Below are positions 1 to 8,258 of a DNA stretch of 32,654 nt, piece after piece; within the stretch, counting starts at the first letter, position 1; the number at the start of each line of letters is the position of its first letter. Made by a program: the position numbers and the translations under genes. The DNA lies in assembly GCA_003599815.1 (NCBI GenBank), contig QZJZ01000013.1:1-32654 (forward strand), read 5' to 3'. The notes below the pieces were generated by a model that had not been told where the DNA came from, ran no database searches, and worked only from the letters and a program-made list of their open reading frames with translations. This DNA is from Candidatus Auribacter fodinae (GTDB lineage Bacteria > Auribacterota > Auribacteria > Auribacterales > Auribacteraceae).

Positions 1-155
1 AGAATAAAATCGAAACTATTAGTTGAGCTCTTTCAAAAATCTTAAAAATTTCCGCAAATACTATATCTGAAAGACTCTTCTAAATTATGCAGAGGTCTCG
101 ATTCTTGAAGCGGCGACTGTGATAGAAGAATAAACCGCTCTCTGACAGTATACAC

Positions 156-190
156 AAAGCCCCCGGCACATCCTTTGTACCGGGGGCTTT
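156..190. terminator. Strong hairpin terminator
   Basis: The arms at 156-170 and 176-190 pair over 15 bp with one G-T-type mismatch around a 5-nt loop. The stem is rich in C and G (a run of five Cs against five Gs). On the plus strand it ends in a run of five Ts, so it best fits termination of a plus-strand gene lying left of the window. It also sits 70 bp beyond the stop of the minus-strand gene ending at 260 and could serve both directions. Confidence 0.75.
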
Positions 191-259
191 TTCGTGGGGG
201 AGAAGTGCGGGGGACAGCCGCCGTGAGAACTGCCCCCGCTATAAAAACCGCTCCTGAAT

Positions 260-868
260 TTACTTCTTCGTGTCAACCGCCTCGAAACACTTTTCACACT
301 CTGACAGCAGCTCTTCCTTACGCATGCAAGCCTGTTTCAACTGTTGGGTCTGGGAGAATACATTTTCTTCACGTTCAAGCATTTCGTAATATGTTGCTTC
401 GAGTTGTTTGACCGACTCATTCAAGTGAGCGGGATTTGCAACAGGATACTTGTTCGCCCGTTTCTTCAGGTCGCCCATGACGCAGATCATGTCCTTTTCC
501 ATGCCTACCATATTAAATTTATGGTCAAGCAGTACCTGTTTCGCTTCGATTTCCTTGATGGCGTCCATATCCGCAGAACGTATCGCTTTGAGCAGGTCTT
601 TCATTGCCTGTACCTGTTGTTGTTTGATGCTGAGGAGCTGATCGTTGTAGGTTGTTCCTTCCAGAAACTCATTTTTTTCCTCGGCGAACTGTTCCTCGAT
701 CATCTTCAGGTCAGCGATAGCGTCGGTGATATATTGGGTGGTCTGTTCGGCATAGGCGTCGAGCATCTCCTGTTGTTCGTTGACCGCTATGGCTATCATT
801 GGCATCAGCGAGACCAGAGCAAATAACCCTGTTACCAGCAATCCGTATATCGTCGTTTGTGTCTTCAT
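260..868 (-). CDS. Exported or membrane-anchored coiled-coil protein, unknown function
   Basis: This 202-aa protein was not recognised as a named family. Residues about 7-28 form one hydrophobic segment (signal peptide or N-terminal anchor). The rest is almost entirely charged and Glu/Lys/Gln-rich helix with long heptad-like stretches, so a periplasmic coiled coil is likely. Four cysteines lie in the last half, including a CEKC near the C-terminus that could bind metal or form a disulfide. The start is supported by AGGAGG seven bases upstream of the ATG. It appears to be a single gene: the 455-bp spacer upstream carries the terminator of the preceding gene. The function is open; a sensor-like or stress-related periplasmic helix bundle is only a guess. 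Confidence 0.75.
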   Translation of the reverse strand: MKTQTTIYGLLVTGLFALVSLMPMIAIAVNEQQEMLDAYAEQTTQYITDAIADLKMIEEQFAEEKNEFLEGTTYNDQLLSIKQQQVQAMKDLLKAIRSADMDAIKEIEAKQVLLDHKFNMVGMEKDMICVMGDLKKRANKYPVANPAHLNESVKQLEATYYEMLEREENVFSQTQQLKQACMRKEELLSECEKCFEAVDTKK

Positions 869-1323
869 TTCTTTTCCTCCTGTTTTTTCGAGTTTCTCCG
901 GTTGTCTTCCTGTTGTTGTCTGGCAACGTTATAATCAAAATATGTGCCATGGACGGAAAAAGAAATTTATAAATATCATAATTATTTTATATGCAGTAAA
1001 TTAAGAAATATTAAAAAAATACTTTTAGGCGAGATGGTTGCTGTGGATAGCTTAAAAAATGTAATTAATAATTACAAAACATTAAAATGTAAAAAATATT
1101 GACGGATAAAAAGGCAATAAAAAAGCACCCACCATGCGGGAGTGTCATTCCCGCAGTAAATCGGTGGGTGCAAAACAACTGCATTACTGGCCCGTTTAAT
1201 AGACACGACAGCTGGAGGCATGGTTGATTGAAAAATGAAAGAATTAGATTCGAAATATAGGTAAACGAACTCTAATCCGTTGTTATGATAGTTTTTATGG
1301 ACGGTGTTAAAATTGTGTTCGGT
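869..1323. other. Intergenic spacer with terminator hairpin
   Basis: This 455-bp AT-rich spacer lies between two minus-strand genes. It holds the branched hairpin at 1125-1171. At 954-976 it also holds an AT-rich block (GGAAAAAGAAATTTATAAAT) that nearly recurs at 2630-2650 upstream of the DUF805 gene. I see no credible ORF or RNA gene in it. Confidence 0.6.
1125..1171 (-). terminator. Two-tier hairpin terminator
   Basis: An outer 9-bp stem (GCACCCACC at 1125-1133 with GGTGGGTGC at 1163-1171) encloses an inner 6-bp stem (GCGGGA at 1136-1141 with TCCCGC at 1149-1154). Read on the minus strand the hairpin is followed by six Ts, so it fits a Rho-independent terminator for the PEP-CTERM gene whose stop lies at 1324. 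The nested stem is unusual for a simple terminator, and a small structured RNA is an alternative. Confidence 0.7.
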
Positions 1324-2094
1324 TTACCGGGTTCGCTTCCGGATTATTCCCGCGACTGCACTGGCGAGCAGGAGCAGTGTTGCCGGCTCGGGTACTGTGA
1401 GCATGGGCAGGTCGGTGGTCAGCGTTTCATCGCCGAAAGAGATATACTTGAACCCGTTTGTTTCCCATGATTCTCCTTCGGAGTGCCCGGGTATAACCAT
1501 ATCAGCGAAGTACCATGTTTCAGAATCGACGGCAAGCGAACCTTCTCCTGCGGTGTAGAGCGAATACAGCTGGTCGATTTCTCCGTACGACCAGTTTTCC
1601 GCGAGTGTAGTTTTTGCGTTGTTGATGTATGTCCATTCCGTGGTGCGGTCGACAAATACTTCGATTTCTGAACTGGATATCCATGAGGAACTTGCGCTCA
1701 GATTCAGGCGCACATACCTGCCGGTTCTATCCGCGAAATCGAAGGTGTACAGTTTATCGGTTGCTGACGGTACATTAACGTTTATGGATTGCACCAAAAC
1801 ATCGTCGATATACAAAGAGGTTGTTCCGGTCGAACCGGGGTACATATAAGCGTAATACGATACTTTGGACAGCAGAATCGATTCGCCAAGGTCGATTTGC
1901 GCCCAGCCGCTGTAGCCGTTGGCGTTCCAGTATGTCCATGATATCCCGTCAGTCAGGTTTGACGGGTAGTATGACTGATAATACCCGTTGGCGGTGACCG
2001 GTTTGCCGCGCGATACCAGTACTTCCGCGCAATATGATACGGAACACGACAGCACACTAATACCCGCTATTAACAGTAACAGGCGTTTCATCAT
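1324..2094 (-). CDS. PEP-CTERM protein with discoidin (F5/8 type C)-like domain
   Basis: This 256-aa exported protein has a signal peptide at residues 1-22. Residues about 24-150 look like an F5/8 type C (galactose-binding, CBM32-like) beta-sandwich: the typical order of a Gly-Lys-Pro-Val-Thr-Ala segment, then NLTDG, then W-AQIDLGE, then a strand ending RYVRLNLS. A spacer of unknown fold follows. The C-terminus is a PEP-CTERM signal: VPEPATLLLLA, a hydrophobic stretch, then RKRTR. Family knowledge predicts export and exosortase processing, with the discoidin-like domain binding surface or matrix polysaccharide; the ligand is inferred only. Two adjacent ATGs exist (2094 and 2091). AGGAG lies four bases before the first and seven before the second, so the second may be used. 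It has its own promoter at 2146-2174 and terminator at 1125-1171. Confidence 0.85.
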   Translation of the reverse strand: MMKRLLLLIAGISVLSCSVSYCAEVLVSRGKPVTANGYYQSYYPSNLTDGISWTYWNANGYSGWAQIDLGESILLSKVSYYAYMYPGSTGTTSLYIDDVLVQSINVNVPSATDKLYTFDFADRTGRYVRLNLSASSSWISSSEIEVFVDRTTEWTYINNAKTTLAENWSYGEIDQLYSLYTAGEGSLAVDSETWYFADMVIPGHSEGESWETNGFKYISFGDETLTTDLPMLTVPEPATLLLLASAVAGIIRKRTR

Positions 2095-2145
2095 GCTTCT
2101 CCTGAAAAAAGATTTTGGGATACCGGAAAATTTCTTACTACTATA

Positions 2146-2174
2146 ATGATAGCACAGACAGCGCTGATTGTCAA
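2146..2174 (-). promoter_or_regulatory. Sigma-70 type promoter of the discoidin-like PEP-CTERM gene
   Basis: On the minus strand TTGACA (2174-2169), a 17-bp spacer and TATCAT (2151-2146) lie about 50 bp upstream of the start codon at 2094. The -35 box and spacer length are consensus; the -10 box has one mismatch. Confidence 0.7.
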
Positions 2175-2231
2175 AGGGGGGCGCGAAATCTCAAGGATCG
2201 TCCAGTGTCTTGAATGCTCGGCGGACACGCG

Positions 2232-2582
2232 TTACGCGCTGAGCGGGTCAGTCCCGTATTTGTTGTCGCCAATGGTGCCCTGCAGGAAACCGAGCTCAAT
2301 AATCAGCCATATATTGAGCAGAGGCACTACCCCGAGCAGGAGAAACCATCCGCTCCGGTTACGGTCATGGCACCGTTTTATGCCGACAGCGATGGATGGG
2401 TAGAGGGTAATCAGTCCGAACACCAGTGAGAATATGCCGAAACCCGCGGAGATTGTGCCGGCGATTACGTCAATCAGTATTGTCGCGTAGCAGAGCAGGG
2501 TCACGGGAAGCACGTATTTCAGCCAGTATGTTTTGCGGGATATGCGCCCATTGGGGGAAAAGAACAGTTGCGTGAAACTCAT
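2232..2582 (-). CDS. DUF805 family inner-membrane protein
   Basis: This 116-aa protein has the hallmarks of the DUF805 family: an N-terminal Gly-Arg-Ile-Ser-Arg-Lys-x-Tyr-Trp motif just before the first membrane helix, about four hydrophobic segments (residues about 23-45, 47-65, 80-98 and a marginal one between), and the conserved loop IKRCHDRNRSGW between the last two helices. The length is typical (about 110-140 aa). The biochemical function of the family is not established. AAGGAGG lies six bases upstream of the ATG and decides the start. The gene appears monocistronic, followed 140 bp later by the divergent-looking promoter of the PEP-CTERM gene on the same strand. Confidence 0.9.
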   Translation of the reverse strand: MSFTQLFFSPNGRISRKTYWLKYVLPVTLLCYATILIDVIAGTISAGFGIFSLVFGLITLYPSIAVGIKRCHDRNRSGWFLLLGVVPLLNIWLIIELGFLQGTIGDNKYGTDPLSA

Positions 2583-3116
2583 GCGGTTCCTCCTTTTGTG
2601 TTTGTATTACAGCCACTATATCACGATACGGGGAAAAAGAAATATAAATATTGCGTTAAAATGCATTGCTGGCAAGGCGCTAATGAGGCGTAACGCATGA
2701 CTTTTCTGAATAGCGGGGTTTGTGAAAAAGTTTTTCGGTATCTCTTTTAATATGTCATCATCGAGGAGCGTCAGCGACGCAGTGATCTCATCGGAGGCAT
2801 TATACGAAAAAAAGATTGCCACACCCTCTGCGAGGGTACGTAATTGTAATGGTCTTTTTTATTCACAGAACCGTCGGCTGGCAATGACAGTGTTTTGTGA
2901 CTTTTTCATTGTTCCCATAATATGGATTGATGCGAGATATTATCGGACATAAACTATCCAAAACAAACCGGTTTATTTGGTAATCTATGAAGTCATAAGA
3001 TTCACGAAAGAAAATAAATTCAATTATAAGATCAAAAAAAATGACAAAATTAAATTAGTTAGATAGTGTTAATATAGAGTTTTTCTACCCAAATTTATAT
3101 TTTACGGAGATAAAAT
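2583..3116. other. Intergenic spacer containing a dispersed repeat
   Basis: This 534-bp spacer lies between a minus-strand and a plus-strand gene. Its middle (about 2722-2916) is one copy of the MITE-like repeat. The segment 2917-3105 is very AT-rich and must contain the methyltransferase promoter, but I cannot assign convincing -35/-10 boxes. No ORF with coding character was seen. Confidence 0.6.
2722..2916 (+). repeat. MITE-like dispersed repeat, copy R1
   Basis: The core begins at the GTCATCATCGAGGAGCGTCA block (2753 on), continues through GCGACGCAGTGATCTCA, and then a second hairpin, ACCCTC-TGC-GAGGGT (2823-2837). The right end resembles the terminal repeat of the other copies (GTGACTTTTTCATTG then CCCA). 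Compared with other copies it carries about 30 extra bases between the second hairpin and the CTGGCAATGACA that closes it. Confidence 0.7.
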
Positions 3117-3752
3117 ATGCCCATTATGTCGTATTTTGACAGAATAGCCTATACATGGGACGATAACCCCGTCCGCGTGGAACTGGCGCATGCCGTCACT
3201 AACGCGGTCATGGCGGATATACCGCTGTCCGCTGATATGAGATGCCTTGATTTCGGATGCGGAACCGGGTTGGTATCCATGCGGATGGCGGAACGTGTGT
3301 CGTCCGTTGTCGCGGTGGATACATCATCACAAATGATTGCCGCTCTGGAACGTAAATGTTCGGAAGCCGGATTGAAGTCCATTCAGCCATACAGGATTGA
3401 GACGGAGCTGGATATCCCCTGTTATCACCGCTATAATCTTGTGGTTAGCAGTATGGTGCTGCATCATATACCGCACCTGCTGCCGCTGATAAAACGTTTT
3501 TATTCCTGTATGGCGGATGGCGCGTGGCTCGCTGTCGCTGACCTTGAAAAGGAAGACGGCTCGTTCCATCAGGGTATGGACGGCATAGCTCATTTCGGAT
3601 TCAGGACATCGGAACTTTCTCAATTGATCGAATACGCCGGGCTGAAAGTTGTGCAAAGCAGAACGGTGTATACTGTCAGGAAACCCGCTGAAAACGGAGA
3701 AATGAAAGAGTATCCCGTGTTCCTGCTGGTTGCTCGCAGGCAACAGGCGTAA
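3117..3752 (+). CDS. Class I SAM-dependent methyltransferase
   Basis: This 211-aa protein has a Rossmann-type methyltransferase fold. Motif I is CLDFGCGTGLVS (residues about 43-54), followed by an acidic strand-2 end (VVAVDTSSQM, about 63-72) and the post-motif VVSSMVLHHIPH (about 109-120), as in UbiE/Methyltransf_11-type enzymes. It should transfer a methyl group from S-adenosylmethionine to a small molecule; the substrate cannot be told from sequence. There is no signal peptide, so it is cytoplasmic. The start is supported by GGAG seven bases upstream; a second ATG three codons downstream is possible. It stands alone between two copies of the dispersed repeat, so neighbours give no clue to the pathway. 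Confidence 0.88.
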   Translation: MPIMSYFDRIAYTWDDNPVRVELAHAVTNAVMADIPLSADMRCLDFGCGTGLVSMRMAERVSSVVAVDTSSQMIAALERKCSEAGLKSIQPYRIETELDIPCYHRYNLVVSSMVLHHIPHLLPLIKRFYSCMADGAWLAVADLEKEDGSFHQGMDGIAHFGFRTSELSQLIEYAGLKVVQSRTVYTVRKPAENGEMKEYPVFLLVARRQQA

Positions 3753-3837
3753 ACCTTATTGTTTATGTTGTTGATATTGGGACTCATGTGCAGTAGGGCA
3801 GTATACCGGGCTGTCCGGTAATCATTGCGCATGCGAC

Positions 3838-3986
3838 ACTGTGACTAAGCAAGAAGGTCATAACGAACCCTCGCTGAGGGTGGGTAATCTCCTTTTTCGG
3901 ATAATGCCGCCTATGAGATCACCGCGTCGCTGACGTTCATCGTGATGACTATTAGTAAGAGAAACTGATAAATTTTTCACCAATCC
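3838..3986 (-). repeat. MITE-like dispersed repeat, copy R2 (inverted)
   Basis: Read on the minus strand this copy has the GATGAACGTCAGCGACGCGG block followed by TGATCTCA, then the hairpin ACCCTC-AGC-GAGGGT. The outer part AAATTTTTCACCAATCCT resembles the terminal repeat AAAAAGTTTCAGCACTCCC type seen in R4, R5 and R7. It fills most of the 291-bp gap between the methyltransferase and the next gene. Confidence 0.7.
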
Positions 3987-4043
3987 TGTTTTCAGGATAG
4001 AACATGGTTTTATCTCTGAAAATCTAATGGATAGAAGCGCGTG

Positions 4044-5003
4044 CTATTTGCGTTTGCGCATCGCCGCCAGCGTTACGGCGATCAGTCCGAGGATAATGGT
4101 CGACGGTTCAGGAATAGGTGCTCCGCCATTATCGAATGGGAGCACGCTGGCTATACGAAATCCGACGGTTTGATTGTCTTCAATTGGGTCGAATTCGTTT
4201 CCGCCATTTGTTTCGGTGTTTACGAGCCATTTTTCCGCAGCGCTCCAGCCGCCGCCGAAAACGTCACGCCAAGCTAATCCATCCGAATTTTCATATAACG
4301 TGTCATTCCATTCCCATACGTTGCCGTTCTGGTCGAACGTATCGTTTGGACTGGGTGTAGCATATGATCCTACTGCGGTCGTTGTTCCGACGGAATTGGC
4401 GTAATTTGCTTCCGATGTTGTTATTGTATAATCACCAATAGCATAGGTAAAATAAACACCCGTATTCGGGTCGTAAAAGGCGGCTTTGTACCACTCATCT
4501 GCGCTCGGAAGAAACACATCAGCCGTCGGCTGGCGATAAGTTACTCCTCCAACTAACTGTACATCATATTGTCCGATAAAAACATACGCTCCCGATTCGG
4601 TTGTGCTCGCAACAGACTGCATGCCGTTCTGAAGCCAGTTGACGTAGCGTGCGGAATCGTACCAGTTTACGTATGTTACAGGCCGTTGGTCGTACCCGGC
4701 TTTAACGGAATATGTGTAACTACCGGATGAGCCGGAACGCGTGATACCGCCGTGCGTAGAGCTTGACATCAGAGTAGAGTACAACCCGTTCGAGTCGCTT
4801 TTAGCGACGGCGTTTAAGAAAGTGGCGTATTGCGCATTGGTTACTTCGTATGTGCCGATTTTGTATTCATAATCAACCCTGCCGAATCCATTGCTGTTTA
4901 CCGTATTTCCAGCGTCGCCGATAACCTGCCAGTCAAAAAGAGTGGCGTGTGCGGATCCTGTCAGCAGGAATGAACTCAAAATAACGAAAAATAGCCTCTT
5001 CAT
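4044..5003 (-). CDS. PEP-CTERM protein with sulfatase-modifying-factor (FGE/SUMF1-like) domain
   Basis: The chosen start (ATG at 5003; MKRLFFVILSSFL) follows a GGGGGG run seven bases upstream and gives a 319-aa protein with a clean signal peptide (residues 1-20). An upstream ATG at 5024 has no such site. The body follows the FGE-sulfatase (SUMF1/PvdO/EgtB) pattern: a KIGTYEVTNAQYATFLNA opening, RPVTYVNWYDSARYVNWL, LPSADEWYKAAFYDP, QNGNVWEWND and a closing VGFRIAS. The C-terminus is a PEP-CTERM signal (IPEPSTIILGL, hydrophobic stretch, RKRK). The mature protein contains no cysteine at all, so it cannot use the cysteine chemistry of true formylglycine-generating enzymes; a binding or structural role of the fold is more likely. 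It has its own promoter at 5080-5108. Confidence 0.85.
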   Translation of the reverse strand: MKRLFFVILSSFLLTGSAHATLFDWQVIGDAGNTVNSNGFGRVDYEYKIGTYEVTNAQYATFLNAVAKSDSNGLYSTLMSSSTHGGITRSGSSGSYTYSVKAGYDQRPVTYVNWYDSARYVNWLQNGMQSVASTTESGAYVFIGQYDVQLVGGVTYRQPTADVFLPSADEWYKAAFYDPNTGVYFTYAIGDYTITTSEANYANSVGTTTAVGSYATPSPNDTFDQNGNVWEWNDTLYENSDGLAWRDVFGGGWSAAEKWLVNTETNGGNEFDPIEDNQTVGFRIASVLPFDNGGAPIPEPSTIILGLIAVTLAAMRKRK

Positions 5004-5079
5004 GAAATTTCCCCCCGGAAGCAATAAAAGAGTGGATTATTTTATTTTGATAAAAGATTATTTACGTTGGTATATAACA

Positions 5080-5108
5080 AATATACAGGATAAAACACGC
5101 TATTGCAA
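5080..5108 (-). promoter_or_regulatory. Sigma-70 type promoter of the FGE-like PEP-CTERM gene
   Basis: On the minus strand TTGCAA (5108-5103), a 17-bp spacer and TATATT (5085-5080) lie about 77 bp upstream of the ATG at 5003. Each box is close to consensus. Confidence 0.55.
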
Positions 5109-5247
5109 AATAAATTACGCTCATTATGGAGAATTATTATAGCGCAGAGGGAGCAAAAATTAAAGCAGAATATGATGTTTGTTGTGTAACTTGTTGATGA
5201 TAAAAATAAAAACTATTGTCTGTCAGTATCGGAACTAGTTGCGTTTA

Positions 5248-5271
5248 TTCCATTGCCTGCCGGGCAATGAA
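5248..5271 (-). terminator. Hairpin after the response regulator gene
   Basis: CATTGCC (5251-5257) pairs with GGCAATG (5263-5269), and flanking ATT/AAT can extend the stem. It begins right after the regulator's TAA at 5273-5275. No T-run follows on the minus strand, so it may be a 3'-end stabilising hairpin or a Rho-assisted terminator. Confidence 0.4.
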
Positions 5272-5272
5272 T

Positions 5273-5695
5273 TTACGCATGCGAAACAAAACCTATTTCG
5301 GTCAGGATTTTGCTCAGGTGTTCAAAGTAGGGTTTAAGTACATAGCTGTGGACATTATGGCTTTCAGCCTGTTTTCTGTCGCGGTCAGCCGCTGAAGACG
5401 TTACCACAACCACAGGTATATCTTTCAGCTGTTCCGATTCCCGGATATATTTCAGCACTTCCAGCCCGTCGATTTTCGGCAGGCGCAGGTCAAGGAGCAC
5501 CACATCCGGGCGGGGACACAGATTTTTGTCGGTGTAATCTCCGCGCTGGAAAAGAAAATCGAGCGCTTTTTCGCCGTTGGATACTCTGAAGAGCTCATGG
5601 TCGAGGTTGATGCTTTGCAGAACGATGTTGACCAGTTCCGCGTGGTCGCTGTTATCTTCAACAAGCAGAATATTCCGTGCTCTTTTTTCAGGCAT
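5273..5695 (-). CDS. Single-domain response regulator (CheY/Rcp1-like)
   Basis: This 140-aa receiver-only regulator is predicted to be phosphorylated by the kinase encoded just upstream. The start at 5695 is fixed by GGAG before the ATG and by its overlap with the kinase stop (ATGCCTGA, eight bases shared), which suggests translational coupling. The acidic pocket is E13-D14 (LLVEDN), the phospho-acceptor is D69 (VLLDLRLPK), and T99 (VVVTSS) and K121 (VLKPY) complete the active site. The long loop before the acceptor (FLFQRGDYTDKNLCPRP) is the signature of Rcp1-type regulators that pair with PAS/GAF histidine kinases. No output domain is present, so it acts by protein-protein interaction or as a phosphorelay intermediate. 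Confidence 0.92.
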   Translation of the reverse strand: MPEKRARNILLVEDNSDHAELVNIVLQSINLDHELFRVSNGEKALDFLFQRGDYTDKNLCPRPDVVLLDLRLPKIDGLEVLKYIRESEQLKDIPVVVVTSSAADRDRKQAESHNVHSYVLKPYFEHLSKILTEIGFVSHA

Positions 5696-8258
5696 TATAT
5701 TTCTCCTCATTCTGGACAAACGCGTCGTCAGACAACGTAAAACAAAAAGTGCATCCTGTTCCCGGGCCTTCAGACTCAACCCAGATATGCCCGCCGTGAT
5801 GTTCAATCACTCGCTTGACTATGGCAAGCCCGATTCCGGTACCTTCAGATGACACGCTCAGTTTATCGAACAATCCGAATACCTTATCACGGTATTTCAT
5901 ATCAATGCCGATACCGTTGTCTCTGACAAAAAACACGCACTGCCCGCTGTCTTGCCGGGTACCAATGTGAATGGCTGGCGACGGCATTGACCGGCTGAAT
6001 TTTATGGCATTATCAATCAAATTCAAGAATACTTCAAAAAGCCTGTCCTTGTCACCAAAAATTATCGGAAACGAATCGTCAAAAGTTAGGGAAATATTGT
6101 TTTCCTTTATACGGTGTTCGTGCAAGTTGATAATGTCATTTAAGATATTTTTGACAGAGATGCATTCCGGTTTGGCGTTTATTCGTCCGATTTTCGCAAG
6201 GTGAAGCAGGTTGTGGAGCAGTGTCTGCATGGTGCCCGCGGCATTGAGCATGCGGTCGATAAAGTCTGACACTTTCGGGGGCAGTGTTATCGACTTGTCC
6301 GCTTTGATAACTTTTAAAAAGCCCTCAATAGTGATTAAAGGTGATTTTAAATCGTGCGAAACGGTATAGGTAAATTGTTCCAGCTCGATGTTTTGCTGTT
6401 CCAGCTGGGCGATCAGTTCTTCGCGTTCCTGCGCGTAACGGGTACGTTCCGTGGTGTCCCTGAAACTCCATACCCGTCCGCAGGGTATGGTATTGCGCAT
6501 TAATGGAGACGAAAACGCTTCCAGCGACCGCCCGTCAGCCAGTGTAATACTGTTGCGGCATTCGTTTGTGGAATTGAGCAGTTGAATCAATGTGTTGCGG
6601 TACGGTTCCTCAGGGTGCAGTTTGGAACTGATCATCATGAGAATATCGTTATGGGTGAGCGTGTCAAGCTGTAGATCCGAACAGCCGAACATGGCGGTAA
6701 AACTGGGGTTTGCGTGAATGGTGTCCGTGTCCGTATCAAGCACCAGAATCGCGTCGGCTGTAGAATTGAAGATCGCTTCCAGCACGCTCAGGCTTTCAAC
6801 CAGCGCCTGTTCGGCTAGTTTTCGTTGCGTTATGTCGCGCGCGACGGATAACACCGCCCTGTTTCCGTAAATGGTTATCAGGTGCGAGTGTATTTCCACA
6901 GGTATGAGGGTATTGTCTTTGGCGATAATGGACGCTTCGTACAGGACGCTTCCTTTCGATAACAGGTAATGATGAAACAGGTCGAGCCGTTCCTGTTCTT
7001 CAGGGCTGGCGGCGCACAGTTCAGTTAATGTCATATCATACAGTTCATCCGCTGTGTATCCGAGTTTCTGACAGGCGACCTGATTGACTTCAATAAATAT
7101 GCCCTGTTGATTATTGTTTATCTCCGCAACGAAAATGGCGTCGCAACCGCCGTTGAATAAGGTCAGGTAATGTTCGCGGCTCTGTCTGAGCAGGCGTTCG
7201 CGTTCCTCAATGGCTTTGTTCATGATACGGAATCCCTTTGCAAGTTCTTCCAGCTCGGAATATTTCTGGGGGGGAATCGTGACGGAATACCGCGCGTCGG
7301 ACGCCTCGGAAGCCGCTATGCGGAGATGTGCCAGAGAACTGGTGACTCTGCGGGAGAGGACTTGAGCGAGCAGGAGCGAAAGGAGCACTGCCAGCCCCGC
7401 GGTAATGAAAAATATGGGTTTTAACCGCTCAACCGGCGCGTAGGCGTTTTTTTCAGTTTGCGCTAAGAGTATTATCCAGTTGGTCAGGGGAACCTGAGTG
7501 GTGGTTCCGACGCATCGCAGTCCATTCATGGCAAAAAGCTGAGTACCGAAATTTTTTCTGAGCGCGTCCTGTACGGGGGGCAGTGTCCGCATGCTTATTT
7601 TTTGCCCCGCTTCGGTCTCTTCAGGATGGTACAGCATGATGCCGTTGTTATCGAGCAGAAGCGTGACCATATCATTGCCGGATTGGATTTTTTCGATCAG
7701 GCTGTCAATATGCGTGAGGTTGAATGTTGCCAGAATTACGTCCTGATCACAGGGCAGAGCAAGGCTGAGCGACAGTTTTCCGGTCACCACTGATATAAAC
7801 ACGTCAGACCACACAGGCGTTTTTTTGTCGACAGCGTCTTTAAAAACAGGGAGATAGGAGAAATCGAAATCGATAAAATCAGTTTTTTTGGACTTCTGGT
7901 TTTCGCATAAACTTAAGTATTCGACTTTGCCGGACTGGTTTAATATGAAGAGCGACTCATAAGAGGGGGAGTGCGCGAGGATAGTGTCAAGTAAAGCGTT
8001 GATGGAAGAAATGCCGATAATAGCGCGGTTGTGAATGATACGGTCCAGTTGCGTGAGCTGGTTGAGAGTGGCGCTCAGCTCACTGCTTATGTCGTTCGCA
8101 AGGGAATGAGCGAGCAGGTTATTTTTGAGTTCCACGTTTTCGCGTATCCTGCCGGAAATATTGAAATACGACAGAAACCCGATAACTCCTATCAGTAGGA
8201 ACGACGAGATAGTAAAATACCAGAAAAAGCTATTTCTGAGGCTGGTAGCCGTGCTCAT
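5688..8258 (-). CDS. Sensor histidine kinase: dCache-HAMP-PAS-PAS-HisKA-HATPase
   Basis: This 856-aa transmembrane kinase has, in order: helix 1 (residues about 12-30), a periplasmic double-Cache-like sensor (about 35-275), helix 2 (about 277-300), a HAMP linker (about 300-352), two PAS domains (about 365-475 and 485-610), a short coiled coil, a HisKA domain with H635 in the VSHDLKSPL motif, and a HATPase domain with NLIDNAIKFS, DNGIGID and GTGIGLAIV. It should autophosphorylate on H635 and pass the phosphate to the regulator encoded next. Its start overlaps the end of the upstream binding-protein gene by 29 bases and its stop overlaps the regulator start, giving a tightly coupled three-gene operon. 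The likely input is the Cache domain, alone or together with the binding protein. Confidence 0.93.
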   Translation of the reverse strand: MSTATSLRNSFFWYFTISSFLLIGVIGFLSYFNISGRIRENVELKNNLLAHSLANDISSELSATLNQLTQLDRIIHNRAIIGISSINALLDTILAHSPSYESLFILNQSGKVEYLSLCENQKSKKTDFIDFDFSYLPVFKDAVDKKTPVWSDVFISVVTGKLSLSLALPCDQDVILATFNLTHIDSLIEKIQSGNDMVTLLLDNNGIMLYHPEETEAGQKISMRTLPPVQDALRKNFGTQLFAMNGLRCVGTTTQVPLTNWIILLAQTEKNAYAPVERLKPIFFITAGLAVLLSLLLAQVLSRRVTSSLAHLRIAASEASDARYSVTIPPQKYSELEELAKGFRIMNKAIEERERLLRQSREHYLTLFNGGCDAIFVAEINNNQQGIFIEVNQVACQKLGYTADELYDMTLTELCAASPEEQERLDLFHHYLLSKGSVLYEASIIAKDNTLIPVEIHSHLITIYGNRAVLSVARDITQRKLAEQALVESLSVLEAIFNSTADAILVLDTDTDTIHANPSFTAMFGCSDLQLDTLTHNDILMMISSKLHPEEPYRNTLIQLLNSTNECRNSITLADGRSLEAFSSPLMRNTIPCGRVWSFRDTTERTRYAQEREELIAQLEQQNIELEQFTYTVSHDLKSPLITIEGFLKVIKADKSITLPPKVSDFIDRMLNAAGTMQTLLHNLLHLAKIGRINAKPECISVKNILNDIINLHEHRIKENNISLTFDDSFPIIFGDKDRLFEVFLNLIDNAIKFSRSMPSPAIHIGTRQDSGQCVFFVRDNGIGIDMKYRDKVFGLFDKLSVSSEGTGIGLAIVKRVIEHHGGHIWVESEGPGTGCTFCFTLSDDAFVQNEEKYNA

